Part shown: positions 7,823-17,046 of the stretch, in pieces
Position numbering within the stretch: the stretch's first letter is position 1
How the letters are laid out: each line of letters opens with the position of its first letter
DNA from: Alphaproteobacteria bacterium 65-37
Lineage (GTDB): Bacteria; Pseudomonadota; Alphaproteobacteria; Reyranellales; Reyranellaceae
Length of the DNA stretch: 50,503 nucleotides
Assembly (NCBI GenBank): GCA_001897995.1
Contig: MKRV01000211.1
Location: forward strand, 1 to 50,503
Direction of reading: 5' to 3'
Position numbers and translations under genes: made by a program
The notes under the pieces: model-generated
Seen by the model: only the letters and a program-made list of their open reading frames with translations
What the model was told of the DNA's origin: nothing
Database searches by the model: none

Positions 7823-8149
7823 CAGCATTGTTGGTCTCACACGTCCCTTGACGTCTGCGCTTTGTGCGACACCGCACGCTCCTCACCGGATTGGATCTGC
7901 CCGAAGGTTTCTGGTGCGGGGTTGCGTTCGCCTCTCCGCATGCGCACCCCTTGCGATAACGGCTCGAGGCACCGGTGGCGTGCGCCATCACAGATGGTAA
8001 AGGGCGCGCGACGGGAGTGGGCCATCGCAGTTGGGCGGTGACGCAGGATTGGCTGCATACTTCCAAGATTCTGATGGGAACAATCGGCGAGGTCTCCTGA
8101 GGCGTTTTGTCTGTCGCCGCGGCAATTTGAAACTGAAAGGAAAGGCCAA
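7823..8149. other. Intergenic region between P450 and CMD-family gene
   Basis: I find no supported gene in these 327 bases. A short plus-strand stretch near 8050-8085 reads LAAYFQDSDGN, recalling the end of glyoxalase-fold proteins, but it has no usable upstream frame. AAGGAAAGG at the right end is the ribosome-binding site of the next gene. Confidence 0.5.
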
Positions 8150-8725
8150 ATGGTCACGCGCATTGAGATGCTGTCAGTCGAGCAAGCCAAGGCTGCCGCC
8201 AAGGAGTGTGGCATTCGAGAGTCGATGGCCGGCCTCAGTGTTTATCGGGCGCTGTTGCGTCATCCGCAGCTCGCGTCTGCGGTCAATCACTTGCTGACCA
8301 CGCTGCTCTTCACTGGAAACAAGCTCGATGTCCGTCTACGCGAGCTCCTGATCATGCGTATCGGATGGACGACGGGCGCCAAGTACGAATGGACGCAACA
8401 CTGGCATTTCGCGGAACGCGTCGGGCTGCCGCCTGAGGACGTCATCGCTGTCCGCGACTGGCGTTCGTCGACGCGTCTCGGTGCAGCGGACCGGGCGGTG
8501 CTGGCCGCGGTCGACGATACGCTGGAGCGCGGCAAGATCTCGGATTCCGTGTGGGCTGAGTGCGTGCGTCATGTCGGCAGCCCGGAGCAATTGCTGGAGA
8601 TGGTCATCGCGATTGGAAACTGGAACATGTTCTCACAGCTTCTTCGAAGCGTCGAAATCCCTTTGGAGGACGGCGTCAAGGACTGGCCGCCCGACGGCAG
8701 GATCCCCCAAGGGGGCGATGCTTGA
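8150..8725 (+). CDS. Carboxymuconolactone decarboxylase-family (AhpD-fold) protein
   Basis: This 191-residue all-helical protein has the family core R-LRELLIMRIGWTTGAKYEW followed by HWHFAERVGL, and a second conserved stretch LGAADRAVLAAVDDTL. The CxxC of AhpD peroxidases is absent; the helix carries EWTQHWH instead. It is therefore more like the CMD-type proteins found in catabolic clusters than an alkylhydroperoxidase. Possible roles include decarboxylation, lactone chemistry or peroxide handling. A strong AAGGAAAGG precedes the ATG. The next gene starts 97 bp downstream on the same strand, so the two may share a transcript. Confidence 0.85.
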   Translation: MVTRIEMLSVEQAKAAAKECGIRESMAGLSVYRALLRHPQLASAVNHLLTTLLFTGNKLDVRLRELLIMRIGWTTGAKYEWTQHWHFAERVGLPPEDVIAVRDWRSSTRLGAADRAVLAAVDDTLERGKISDSVWAECVRHVGSPEQLLEMVIAIGNWNMFSQLLRSVEIPLEDGVKDWPPDGRIPQGGDA

Positions 8726-8822
8726 GGCAAGCATGCGCATGGCCTAGCCACTGCGTACGTATGCCTCTGCCTCAGCATGTCGCTCTGGCGTTGAACTGGT
8801 TTCGTGTGTGCAGGAGACGTCA

Positions 8823-9674
8823 ATGCATGAATTGAGTTTGGTCGGCGCTGATGGAAATCGGCTTGCCGCCAGTGTTGCTGGGAATATTGACCAGCCGACG
8901 ATCCTGCTTGCGCACGGTGGTGGCCAGACGCGACATGCTTGGGGCAACACTATGAAAACGTTGGGCGCCCGAGGCTATCGCGCTATCGCTGTTGACCTGC
9001 GCGGACATGGTGACAGCGATTGGTCGGAACATGGACGCTACGAATTAGACGCATTTGCCGCCGATTTAATCGCAGTTGCTCGACATCTCGGTCGGCCGCC
9101 GGCGGTAGTCGGCGCCTCCCTCGGTGGGCTCGCCGCTCTTGTTGCTGAAGGCGAGAAAGCGCCGGGGACCTTTTCCAGTCTGACGTTGGTTGATGTCACG
9201 CCAAGAATGGAGATGGCGGGGATAAATCGTGTCGTGGGCTTCATGACCGCTCACGCTCAGAAGGGTTTCGAATCAATCGATGAAGCGGCCGACGTCATTG
9301 CCGCCTATCTGCCCAATCGCCAGCGACGCCGAAACTTGAACGGTCTCGCCAAGAACCTACGGCTCGGACCCGACGGTCGCTACCGATGGCATTGGGATCC
9401 ACGTTTCATCACGAATGTGCAACCTCCAGAGCAAGAGCGGCGATTTGACCGACTGGAAAACGCAGCTCGGCGCACTGGCTGCCCGGTCCACCTAATCCGA
9501 GGGGGTATGAGCGACCTCGTAAGCGAAGAGGTCACCAAAGCATTTCTGGAGCTTGTTCCACATGCAAGCTATTCGAATGTTGTAGATGCGGGACATATGG
9601 TGGTCGGCGATCAGAACGATCTTTTCTCAGAAGCAGTTCTTGAGTTCTTGGAAACTTGCTACCCACCAACATAA
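8823..9674 (+). CDS. Alpha/beta-fold hydrolase
   Basis: This 283-residue hydrolase has the oxyanion motif HGGG near 31-34, a DLRGHGDS strand near 58-65, the nucleophile elbow GASLGG with Ser99, and a late His in VVDAGHMVVGD. Relatives hydrolyse esters, lactones or C-C bonds of ring-cleavage products. The ATG at 8823 follows AGGAGACGTCA, a good ribosome-binding site. A few in-frame codons upstream lack support. The gene lies downstream of the CMD-family gene and convergent with the alcohol dehydrogenase, so its product could act on a lactone or ring-fission intermediate of this pathway. The substrate is unknown. Confidence 0.87.
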   Translation: MHELSLVGADGNRLAASVAGNIDQPTILLAHGGGQTRHAWGNTMKTLGARGYRAIAVDLRGHGDSDWSEHGRYELDAFAADLIAVARHLGRPPAVVGASLGGLAALVAEGEKAPGTFSSLTLVDVTPRMEMAGINRVVGFMTAHAQKGFESIDEAADVIAAYLPNRQRRRNLNGLAKNLRLGPDGRYRWHWDPRFITNVQPPEQERRFDRLENAARRTGCPVHLIRGGMSDLVSEEVTKAFLELVPHASYSNVVDAGHMVVGDQNDLFSEAVLEFLETCYPPT

Positions 9675-9684
9675 CAAATCCTTG

Positions 9685-9709
9685 ATCACGCACACGCAAC
9701 AGACGTGAT
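9685..9709. terminator. Possible weak hairpin between convergent genes
   Basis: ATCACG (9685-9690) and CGTGAT (9704-9709) can pair around a 13-base loop in the 62-bp gap between the convergent hydrolase and alcohol dehydrogenase genes. There is no T-run, so a terminator role is only a possibility. Confidence 0.2.
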
Positions 9710-9736
9710 TGAAAGGTCGCTTCGGCGGGCATTGGC

Positions 9737-10822
9737 TCAGAACTCGATGACCGTCCGCGCCGCTTCACCTGTCTTGAGCTGCATGAATGCATTGTTGATG
9801 CCGGCGAGCCGGATGCGTCCCGAGATGAGCTTGTCGAGTTTCAGATCGCCACGCAAATAGAAGTCGACCAGCCGCGGCATATCAATACGAAACTTGTTGG
9901 ATCCCATTGCGGAGCCCTGGATACGCTTCTCGCCAAGCAGCTCCGCACCGGAGACCTCAAACCGGGTGCCGAGCGGCATCATCCCGATGACGGTCGCGGT
10001 GCCTCCGCGCCGCAACATGCGGAACGCCTGCTCAACAGTCGTCTTCGAGCCAACACACTCAAATGAGTATTCCACGCCGCCACCGGTCATCTCGCGAATA
10101 GCCTTGATGGGATCAGTAGCAGCTGCATCCAGGACATCTGTGGCGCCGAATTCCTTCGCCAAGTCGAGCTTGGAGGCGACCTTGTCGATCGCGATTATGC
10201 GGCCAGCGCCGGCGATCGCGGCACCATTGACGGCCGACAGGCCGATGCCTCCCAGACCGATCACCGCGACCGTTGATCCGGGTTCGACCTTTGCGGTTCG
10301 AAACACCGCCCCCGCGCCGGTCATCACTGCACATCCAATTACCGCTGCCCTGTCCAGCGGCATCTCAGGGCGGATTTTCACGAGCGAGCGCTCGTGTACC
10401 AGCATATATTCGGCGAACGATGAAAGATTGCTGGTGTGCTGTAGCGGCGTCCCCTTCAGCATCATTCGCTGTGGCCCCCTCGGATCGCGGCGCGTGCTAG
10501 GGCTGACGCAGAGGGACAACCGGCCGGTCATGCAGTACTCGCACTCGCCGCAGAACGTCGAGATGCAGGTGATTACATGATCGCCTGGTTTCACGTAACT
10601 CACGTCATCACCGACCGCCTCGACCACGCCAGCCGATTCGTGGCCCAGCACACACGGGCACGGACGTGTATAGAGTCCTTCGATGTAGTGCAGGTCACTA
10701 TGACAGACGCCTGCAAAGGCGGTGCGAATTAGCACCTCGCCGCGCGCCGGCTCGTCGAGGAGTACTTCTTCGATCCTTAACGGTTCATTGACGGCGTACA
10801 TGATGGCAGCTTGGGCTTTCAT
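9737..10822 (-). CDS. Zinc-dependent medium-chain alcohol dehydrogenase
   Basis: The 361 residues show both zinc sites of class III-like alcohol dehydrogenases: catalytic C40 (GVCHSD) and H61-E62 (GHES), and structural cysteines C91, C94, C97 and C105. A dinucleotide-binding VIGLGGIGLSAV follows near residue 190, and DKVASKLDLA follows the acidic cofactor residue expected for NAD. It probably oxidises an alcohol made by the oxygenases to a ketone or aldehyde. Its start lies 74 bp after the stop of the next leftward gene (acyl-CoA dehydrogenase, 10897-12051), so it may be co-transcribed from promoter C. GGAGCG precedes the ATG at 10822. Confidence 0.9.
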   Translation of the reverse strand: MKAQAAIMYAVNEPLRIEEVLLDEPARGEVLIRTAFAGVCHSDLHYIEGLYTRPCPCVLGHESAGVVEAVGDDVSYVKPGDHVITCISTFCGECEYCMTGRLSLCVSPSTRRDPRGPQRMMLKGTPLQHTSNLSSFAEYMLVHERSLVKIRPEMPLDRAAVIGCAVMTGAGAVFRTAKVEPGSTVAVIGLGGIGLSAVNGAAIAGAGRIIAIDKVASKLDLAKEFGATDVLDAAATDPIKAIREMTGGGVEYSFECVGSKTTVEQAFRMLRRGGTATVIGMMPLGTRFEVSGAELLGEKRIQGSAMGSNKFRIDMPRLVDFYLRGDLKLDKLISGRIRLAGINNAFMQLKTGEAARTVIEF

Positions 10823-10896
10823 TTCGCTCCTCCATAAACGCTTGTCTTTGTTCCGTGCGCGTCGTCGACGATCACGGCCCGTGCATCGAAGCTTCG

Positions 10897-12051
10897 TTAC
10901 TCTGGTGCTTGGCTCATGACATTGCGCGCAATGATATTGCGCTGGATCTGGTTGGTACCCTCGACGATTTGCAAAACCTTTGCGTCTCTAAAGTAACGGT
11001 TGATTGGAAACTCGTTCGAGATGCCGGCGGCGCCGAAGAGTTGTACGGCATCAGTGGCAACACGCATCGCGGTGTCACTGGCGTGGCACTTCGCGATTGC
11101 CGCCCTGGTCGCGATCGCACTGCCGCCCAAGCCGGAATCGACGGCAGACGCTGCCCGGTATACCAACTGGCGCGACGCCTCGATCTGTATCGCCATGTCG
11201 GCAATCATCCAGCGCACGCCCTGAAACTCACCAACTTGCTGGCCGAACGCGCGGCGATCTCGGATAAAAGTGATAGCATGATCCATGGCACCTTGAGCCA
11301 AGCCAACGCCGCGGGCACCGATGATCGGCCGGGAGTGGTTAAAGGTCTCCATTACAATCTTGAAGCCTTGGCCTTCCATGCCGAGCCGGTTTTCTTCTGG
11401 AACGTAGGCGTCCTCAAAGTACAACGCATAGGAAGGGACACCGCGCGCGCCGAGCTTGTCCTCCTGGCGGCCGACCGTAAAGCCGGGTGTGCCTTTCGGC
11501 ACGATGAACAGGTTGATGCTGCCGGGTGCATCCAACTCACCTGTCTTCGCAGCGACAACCACGAAGTCTGCAACACCGGCGTTTGTGCACCAGATCTTGG
11601 AGCCGGTCAGTCGATACCCTGCTCCGTCGCGCTTCGCCCGCGTCCTGATACCAGCGACATCAGAGCCGCTCTGAGATTCGGTGACCGAGATCGCACCGCG
11701 GAGTTCTCCTGTCGCCAGGCCCGGTAGATATCGCTGCTTCTGCGCGTCGTCGCCACCCGCTAGGATTGCACCAAACGGCACCCATCGAACCAACAATAAA
11801 TAGGCGGTGTTGTAGCAGACGCGGCCGAGTTCCTCGGTGGCCAAGCAAGCAGCCAGTACGCTATTCATGCCACCGTAGTCCACCGGAAACGGCAACGTGA
11901 ACAAGCCGAGTTCACGTAGCAGATCAAACATGTCCTGCGGGTACTCGCCTTTGGCGTCGATCTCTTGGGCACGCTCCGCGACTCGCTCACGCGCCACGCG
12001 TCGCACGAGTTCCTGCACTTGGCGCTGTTCGTCTGTCAGGCAATAAACCAT
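10897..12051 (-). CDS. Acyl-CoA dehydrogenase
   Basis: This second acyl-CoA dehydrogenase has 384 residues from the ATG at 12051. The protein begins MVYCLTDEQRQVQELVRR, the usual N-terminal helix. The frame is open further upstream, but that stretch is arginine-rich and unlike the family. It has ISVTESQSGSDVAG (FAD contact), RRAFGQQVGEFQG, and the canonical catalytic Glu in QIVEGTNQIQRN, unlike the Asp-bearing dehydrogenase at 3005. It should desaturate an acyl-CoA intermediate, perhaps the chain produced after ring opening. It lies 161 bp after the luciferase-like gene and before the alcohol dehydrogenase on the same strand. Confidence 0.9.
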   Translation of the reverse strand: MVYCLTDEQRQVQELVRRVARERVAERAQEIDAKGEYPQDMFDLLRELGLFTLPFPVDYGGMNSVLAACLATEELGRVCYNTAYLLLVRWVPFGAILAGGDDAQKQRYLPGLATGELRGAISVTESQSGSDVAGIRTRAKRDGAGYRLTGSKIWCTNAGVADFVVVAAKTGELDAPGSINLFIVPKGTPGFTVGRQEDKLGARGVPSYALYFEDAYVPEENRLGMEGQGFKIVMETFNHSRPIIGARGVGLAQGAMDHAITFIRDRRAFGQQVGEFQGVRWMIADMAIQIEASRQLVYRAASAVDSGLGGSAIATRAAIAKCHASDTAMRVATDAVQLFGAAGISNEFPINRYFRDAKVLQIVEGTNQIQRNIIARNVMSQAPE

Positions 12052-12212
12052 ATGATCGACGTCACAATTGTCGACCAAGCGGGCAGCCCGGTCGCAAGAT
12101 CGTCCCCCGACGCTCCCCAATGAACTCATGTTCGCGAGGGCGCCATGAAGGCGAGATGCTATCCACGGACGCCGGGAACGCGGCGCTGCATGGTGCCCTT
12201 CCCTGTGTCGCG

Positions 12213-13370
12213 CTACTCCGCAGCAAGTCTCGCTTCCCCGAACGCCGGCATGACATCGCGCGCGAACCAACGCAGCTGGTCCTTGAACTCGGCCGGCGAC
12301 AATCCTTCAGCCCAGTGGATCATGAAGTCATCGAGCCCGGGGTACTTGGCCTCGATCGACTTGATCCCCTCGATGACTTCGGCCGGCGTGCCGCAGAACC
12401 ACGCCTTCTGCTTCACGCCGTCGCGGATCGACGGGATCGACGCCGGCGCGCCGGGCGTGCCCCAGGTGCGGCCCTGATCATCGGCATAGCGCACGAAGCC
12501 GAACGGCGCGAACCACTTGTAGCGCTCGTCATGCGCCGGCTCGACACGGCGGATCGCCTCCTCCTGGCTGGCGGCAAGATACAGGCCGGCGCCCCAGATC
12601 ATATCTTCGCCGAGTTGTTTGGGCCGACCGTGGCGGGCGCAGGCGGCGTGATACTCGCGCACGACGTCGTCGAGTATCTTCTCGCCGTTGAGCGTCACCA
12701 TGGCCTTGAGGCCATAGCGGGCCATCATGTCGATAGTCCTGCCGCTGGCGATCGGCATCCAAATATCGACGGGCAAGTGCTTGGGTCGTGGCACCACCGT
12801 GATGTCCTTCAGGCGATAGCCTCTGTAGTCGACGGGCGGCGGACACTCGAAGTACTTTCCCTTGAAATGGAAGGCCTCTTCGTTGAAGCACTTCAGCAGG
12901 AGCTGAAGCTGTTCCTCGAAGTATTCGCGGTTTGCCTCGGCATCGATCAGCGGCGCCCCGAAGGTTTCCACCTCGCGAGTGTGGTATCCACGGCCGACGC
13001 CCATGATCACGCGACCGTCCGTCACGATGTCGGCCATGGCGTAATCTTCAGCCAATCGAATGGGATGCCACATCGGCAGAACGTTGAAGGCGCAGCCGAA
13101 CTTCAGGCGCTTGGTCTGCGTGGCGAGCCACAGGCCGAGCTGCACCAGATTGGGCAGGCATTCGTAGCCCTCGCGCTGGAAGTGGTGCTCCGCCGTCCAC
13201 AGTGCATGGTAACCAAGCTCATCCATGGTCCGAGCCATGTCGCGTGCGGTCGCAAAAACCTCGCTCAGGCGCTGGCTAGAATAGCGACGGTCATTGGCTG
13301 GGGTCCCATTGAGACCGACATTGTCGAGATCGATCTGTCCGACATAAAGAACATGGAAACGTTTGATCAT
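12213..13370 (-). CDS. LLM-class (luciferase-like) flavin-dependent oxidoreductase
   Basis: This 385-residue TIM-barrel protein of the luciferase-like monooxygenase family has the markers WTAEHHFQREGY, FGCAFNVLPMWHPIRLAED, TDGRVIMGVGRGYHTREV and FCGTPAEVIEGI. Members use reduced flavin to insert oxygen, for instance in Baeyer-Villiger or hydroxylation reactions, or use F420 or FMN as hydride carrier. No flavin reductase is adjacent. It is the first gene behind promoter site C, with a leader of about 190 nt. Within the leader, a minus-strand frame ends in a TGA overlapping this ATG (ATGA). A second, divergent relative lies at 27089. Confidence 0.88.
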   Translation of the reverse strand: MIKRFHVLYVGQIDLDNVGLNGTPANDRRYSSQRLSEVFATARDMARTMDELGYHALWTAEHHFQREGYECLPNLVQLGLWLATQTKRLKFGCAFNVLPMWHPIRLAEDYAMADIVTDGRVIMGVGRGYHTREVETFGAPLIDAEANREYFEEQLQLLLKCFNEEAFHFKGKYFECPPPVDYRGYRLKDITVVPRPKHLPVDIWMPIASGRTIDMMARYGLKAMVTLNGEKILDDVVREYHAACARHGRPKQLGEDMIWGAGLYLAASQEEAIRRVEPAHDERYKWFAPFGFVRYADDQGRTWGTPGAPASIPSIRDGVKQKAWFCGTPAEVIEGIKSIEAKYPGLDDFMIHWAEGLSPAEFKDQLRWFARDVMPAFGEARLAAE

Positions 13371-13554
13371 GTAGGTCGATTCCTCACTTGAAAGACGCTT
13401 GTACCTCTAGGATCGATCGTGACGTGTTCTCGGAGGGGCAACTCGCAGATCTTTTCCTTGGCCACCGTCACATAACGGGATGGTGGGTTCGAGGATCTAC
13501 GCAGCTTGAGATACGCGGAGTCGAAATCCAGGAAGTGCGCTAATTTCGAATGAT

Positions 13555-13591
13555 CATTAGGAACGCTAGGCACGCCATATCAGTGAGTCAA
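13555..13591 (-). promoter_or_regulatory. Promoter with overlapping operator-like site upstream of the LLM gene (site C)
   Basis: On the minus strand, TTGACT (13586-13591), 17 bp, then TAGCGT (13563-13568) face the LLM gene. The -10 is part of CCTAGCGTTCCTAATG (13555-13570), which closely matches site A and aligns with site B. The insertion sequence begins 65 bp upstream of the -35 and so leaves this promoter intact. Between site C and the LLM start (13371-13554) I see only the leader frame mentioned under that gene. Confidence 0.62.
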
Positions 13592-13656
13592 GAGCAGGAC
13601 GTCCTAATTGTGCTGCCAACGTTTTGTACCATCGCGACAATGGCGGTCTTATCATT

Positions 13657-13706
13657 GGCTCTTCGCGGATTCGAGTGGGCGATGTGGGGGCATCATAGCG
13701 GGTCGA
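13657..13706. repeat. Left terminal inverted repeat of the ISL3-family element
   Basis: This 50-bp repeat starts GGCTCTTCGCGGATTCGAGT. Every base matches the reverse complement of 16996-17045. The transposase stop codon (13693-13695) lies inside it. Confidence 0.95.
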
Positions 13707-14067
13707 GCATGCAAGTGAGGACCTTGAGGCGGAGGTACTCCTCGTCGCGCAGGCCGTAGGCCCTGCGCTGGAAGACGCGGATCTTGTTGTTGAGGCCTTC
13801 GACGAAGCCGAGCGAGACCTTGTTCTCGGGCCTGCAGAAGGAAGCGATGCCGTCCCAGTGTCGTTCGATCATGTCGGCGAAGCGCCCGTAGGGTTGGAGG
13901 CGCTGCCACTTGAGGCTGGCGCGCCAGTTGTCGAAGAAGCGGCGGGCCCACGCGTCGTGCCGGTAGCTCCAGAGCTGGCCGAAGCTCTCCTTGAGGAGAT
14001 AGGCGGTGTTGAGTCGCTTGTTGGCGGCGAGCAGCAGCCTGAGAGAGCGGCGGCCCTCCAGGGTTAG
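13693..14067 (-). pseudogene. ISL3-family transposase, 3' part (C-terminal fragment)
   Basis: Read on the minus strand from 14067, this gives the C-terminal third of an ISL3 DDE transposase. It includes LEGRRSLRLLLAANKRLN, a helical segment with WRASLKWQRLQPYG, and the catalytic-Glu region GFVEGLNNKIRVFQRRAYG, ending LKVLTCMLDPL. It joins in phase to the fragment at 16074 when the inner element and one copy of the duplicated target are removed (...RREN-LT-LEGRRS...). It has no start of its own. A longer frame running into the inner element from the right is an artefact of the insertion. Confidence 0.9.
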
Positions 14068-16073
14068 CCCAACTTGCGCAGAATCGGCACCCCGTCTCAA
14101 TAGAATCAATGAGTTAGCCGAAAAGTTGGCACTACATTTTTGGTTCAATGTTGGGCTCAGGCGGTGAGCGGGAGGGCGGCGTCGACGTCGGTGGCGCCAT
14201 GCGCTTGGGCAGGACGATGCCGAGGCGGTCGAGCAACGCGGCCTGGGCTGCGTCCGGCTGGGTGACGCAGCGCAGTCGGATCTCGCCGTGGGTCGCGGTG
14301 GGCAGGACGACGTCGTGCGACTGGATGCGGGCGAGTTCCTCGAGCACGGTGCGCGGCGAGTTGCCCAAGCCGGCGCGTTGCTGCCACATCTCGAGGGTCT
14401 TCCACAACACGAAGGCCAGGAAGCAGACGAGGATGTGAGCCTGCACGCGATCGGCGCGCTGATGCCAGATCGGTCGCACCCGCAGCTCGTCCTTCTGGAT
14501 GCGGAAGGCGGCTTCGGCCTGGGTGAGCTGGATGTAGGCGCGCCACAGCTGCCCGTCGCTCCAGTCGGTGATGTTGGTGCGCAGCACATAGGCGCCTTCC
14601 GACACGGCGGCCCAGTCGTCGAACGCCGGGTCATGCTCGACGTGCAGGCGCAACCCGGCCGGGCCATCGGCCGCCTGCAAGGCGATCTGGAAGCGCGCGG
14701 CCGAGCGCTGGTTGCGCTGAAGGATACGGCCGATCTGGCGGTTGATCTGGGCGGCGTTCAGCCGCTTGCGCGAGCTCTCGATGCGTGCGGCAAGCTTGAC
14801 CAGCGCCGCCGCGATGCGATCGCTGAACTTGTCGTGCATGGCCCGCTCTTTGTTGCGTCGATCGGCCGAGCGGCACAGGATCGCCTTCTCGCCGGTCTCA
14901 GGCCAGGGCACCAGCTTGACCTCGATGCCGTCGCGGATCGCGCGCCAGCCGTCCGCGGCTGCGAGCTCGACGGTGAACTTGCGCAGCTCGGCCTTCGGCG
15001 CGCCGATGATGTAGCGCCGCCCGGTCTGGCGCAGCCACGCAACGTTCTCCGCGCTCGACATGCCGCGGTCGGCGATCCAGACGCGGCCGACTATGCCGTG
15101 ACGGGCTTCCATCGTGTCGACGATGGTCTGCACCGTGCGGCTGTCGTGGGCGTTGCCGGCGAATACCTCGTAGCCCAGCGGGAAGCCGTCGAAGGTCACC
15201 ACCAGGACGATGCAGACCTGCTTGCGGTCGGGCCGGTGATCGCGGCTGTAGCCGCGGCGGGCCAGCACGTTGCCCTCGGCCTCGCCCTCGAAGTAGGTGC
15301 TGGTCACGTCGTACAGCAGCACCTCGTTGTTGACCGCAAACAGCTCGCCGCAGCGCCGCGACAGGTGCGCCTCCAGCTCGGCCTTGTGCTCCAGCAACAG
15401 GTCGAGCGCACGATAGAGCCGATCCTTGTTGACCAGATCGCCATCGAGCTGCAGCAGATCGCACAGCGCCGTCCGGCGGTACCAGTCCTCGGCGATGTGC
15501 AGCTCGCTCGACGGCTCGCACAACCGCGCCGCCACCAGCACCGCCGCCATGCTCGACCACGGCACGGCTTCCTTGCCACACGGCAGCAGCTTCTCGCACA
15601 GCTCGGCCAGGCCGGTGCCGCGCCACAGAGCCAGCGCCAGGTAGACGTCCCCGAACTGGCGGGACCGTTCGACACGAACGCCCTTCAAGCGTATCGGGAC
15701 CGTCACATCCTGCTGGCCGTCGTCGAACAGACCGGCCTGCTCCGGCATGCCGATCAGCTGCCGGGCGAGTGCTCGTGCCTGCAGCCGACCTCGCGCGTTC
15801 AGCTCGCCAAGTTGCGCCACCGTCTGCTGGATAACCCGGCGGCCAACTCGCACGCTGCGCACAAGACGCCAGTAACGATGGACTTTGCCGTCCTTCCTTA
15901 CCGTCGTGTAGCGCAAGTACATGCGCTCATCTCAACTGATCCCTGATCAAAAGAAAATGGGAATGGTTGGCACTACACGCCCATTCCCGCCTCTCTCGCC
16001 TACCAACCCTTTGATCTGGCTCACTCCGTCTCGCGCAAAAAAGCAAAACAGGCCTCCAACTGCGCAAGTTGGG
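14068..16073 (-). mobile_element. IS1634-family insertion sequence inserted in the ISL3 transposase
   Basis: The ends are a 14-bp inverted repeat, CCCAACTTGCGCAG at 14068-14081 and its complement at 16060-16073. GGGTTAG occurs at 14061-14067 and 16071-16077. Because GGG overlaps the inverted repeat on the right, the target duplication is 4 to 7 bp (TTAG at least). The element is about 2 kb with one intact transposase, so it is the younger of the two insertions and may be active. Confidence 0.9.
14132..15922 (-). CDS. IS1634-family transposase (DDE)
   Basis: This intact 596-residue transposase starts [18 protein letters not shown], the usual IS1634 opening. The DDE residues are visible in [12 protein letters not shown] (first Asp), [13 protein letters not shown] (second Asp) and [18 protein letters not shown] (Glu). 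They are followed by the family's C-terminal [20 protein letters not shown]. It catalyses cut-and-paste or copy-out movement of the element that carries it. The reading frame has no internal lesion. The start is 151 bp from the right end of the element. A long antisense open frame covers it but is a G+C-driven shadow. Confidence 0.95.
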   Translation of the reverse strand: MYLRYTTVRKDGKVHRYWRLVRSVRVGRRVIQQTVAQLGELNARGRLQARALARQLIGMPEQAGLFDDGQQDVTVPIRLKGVRVERSRQFGDVYLALALWRGTGLAELCEKLLPCGKEAVPWSSMAAVLVAARLCEPSSELHIAEDWYRRTALCDLLQLDGDLVNKDRLYRALDLLLEHKAELEAHLSRRCGELFAVNNEVLLYDVTSTYFEGEAEGNVLARRGYSRDHRPDRKQVCIVLVVTFDGFPLGYEVFAGNAHDSRTVQTIVDTMEARHGIVGRVWIADRGMSSAENVAWLRQTGRRYIIGAPKAELRKFTVELAAADGWRAIRDGIEVKLVPWPETGEKAILCRSADRRNKERAMHDKFSDRIAAALVKLAARIESSRKRLNAAQINRQIGRILQRNQRSAARFQIALQAADGPAGLRLHVEHDPAFDDWAAVSEGAYVLRTNITDWSDGQLWRAYIQLTQAEAAFRIQKDELRVRPIWHQRADRVQAHILVCFLAFVLWKTLEMWQQRAGLGNSPRTVLEELARIQSHDVVLPTATHGEIRLRCVTQPDAAQAALLDRLGIVLPKRMAPPTSTPPSRSPPEPNIEPKM

Positions 16074-16933
16074 TTAGGTTCTCACGGCGCGACAGCAGGG
16101 TGTACTTCTGGCCCTTGATGAAGCGGCGGTCCTTGCCGCTCAGCCGGGCGTACTCGGCCTTGCGCACCTTGTCGAGGGCGTCACCGAGATGGCGCATGAT
16201 GTGGAACTTGTCGAACAGGATCGCTGCCTGCGGCGCGGCTGCCACGCTGGCATTGCGGAATGGCTTCCACATGTCCATGACGGCGAGGCGGACCTGACCG
16301 CACTTTTTCGGCCCCAATTCGGCGTAGAACTGCGCCAGGCTGGCTTCCGAGCGATCCTCGACGCCGAACCAGATGGCCCGTCGGGTAAGCAGATCGCTGA
16401 CGACGATGCGATAGGTGTGGCGCTTCCTGACCGCGATCTCGTCGATCCCGATCACTACCGGCGACGGCGCGCCGGCCTTCGCCAGCTGCGCCCGCATGTA
16501 CTGCTTCTCCAGGTCCTTGACCGTGTGCCAGTGGAGCCCCAGTTCGCGCGCCACATCCCGCACCGAGGCCCGACTGCACCGCCGCCCGACATCCATCGCA
16601 AACCGCTCCGTGTAGCGCGGATTGTCGGCCAGGAAGTCCAGCCGCTCCAGCTTCACCCCGCCGCAACGCCGGCAATTCACACGTCGCGTCTCGAGTTCCA
16701 GAACAATCCGGTATCCGCCGCAGCTCAGATCGCGCACCCGCCGTTGCCCGCTGTCGTACCAGACCCGGCAGACCTCGCCGCAGCTGCCGCAGCGACTTTT
16801 TTGAGCGCCAGTCGAGGCTGACGATCAGCGTGCCGCCATCGCCCGCAGCCTCGCGGATCGTCGCCCGCGGCCGAAAGCCCGGGTACTTGTACGCCTCCGA
16901 CAGCCGCCGCTTCGGCTTCGTTCGATTGCCCAT
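16074..16933 (-). pseudogene. ISL3-family transposase, 5' part, also frameshifted
   Basis: The gene starts at an ATG (16933), MGNRTKPKRRLSEAYKYPG, and runs to WRSKKS. There a run of six A on the coding strand (16797-16802) puts the frame out. With five A, it would continue SRCGSCGEVCRVWYDSGQRR into the zinc-ribbon and DDE domain found in the next frame. That frame holds CRRCGGVKLERLDF, the Asp region VIGIDEIAVRKRHTY and the second Asp in LAVMDMWKPFRNA. The sequence ends at the inner element. The copy is thus broken twice, unless the A-run is a slippage site. Confidence 0.88.
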
Positions 16934-16995
16934 GCCAAAGCGTGCCAGATTCGCCGCCCAGCCCGACCCTCGAAAAGCTCAGTATCCACAGGCAT

Positions 16996-17045
16996 TCGAC
17001 CCGCTATGATGCCCCCACATCGCCCACTCGAATCCGCGAAGAGCC
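16996..17045. repeat. Right terminal inverted repeat of the ISL3-family element
   Basis: This is the perfect 50-bp mate of 13657-13706. Base 17046 is probably the terminal base, because counting it makes the flanking TTATCATT copies exactly adjacent on both sides. Confidence 0.93.
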
Positions 17046-17046
17046 T

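Larger units (their letters stand above)
13657..17046 (-). mobile_element. ISL3-family insertion sequence, interrupted by an IS1634-family element
   Basis: The ends are perfect 50-bp inverted repeats (13657-13706 and 16996-17045). An 8-bp direct repeat, TTATCATT, flanks the element at 13649-13656 and 17047-17054, if one extra base at 17046 is counted as element. An 8-bp duplication is typical of ISL3. Its transposase (minus strand) is split by the inner element into a 5' part at 16074-16933 and a 3' part at 13693-14067. Without the inner element and its short duplication the IS is about 1380 bp, a normal ISL3 length. The copy is disrupted but its ends are intact, so it could move if a related transposase is supplied. 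Confidence 0.92.

Noticed and set aside
8031..8110. Possible remnant of a glyoxalase-fold gene (LAAYFQDSDGN)
   Set aside because: Only about ten residues look familiar, and no continuous frame or further motif was found upstream.
14288..15946. A 552-codon open frame antisense to the IS1634 transposase
   Set aside because: It mirrors the codon pattern of a G+C-rich gene on the other strand and shows no family features. The minus-strand frame is a clear transposase.
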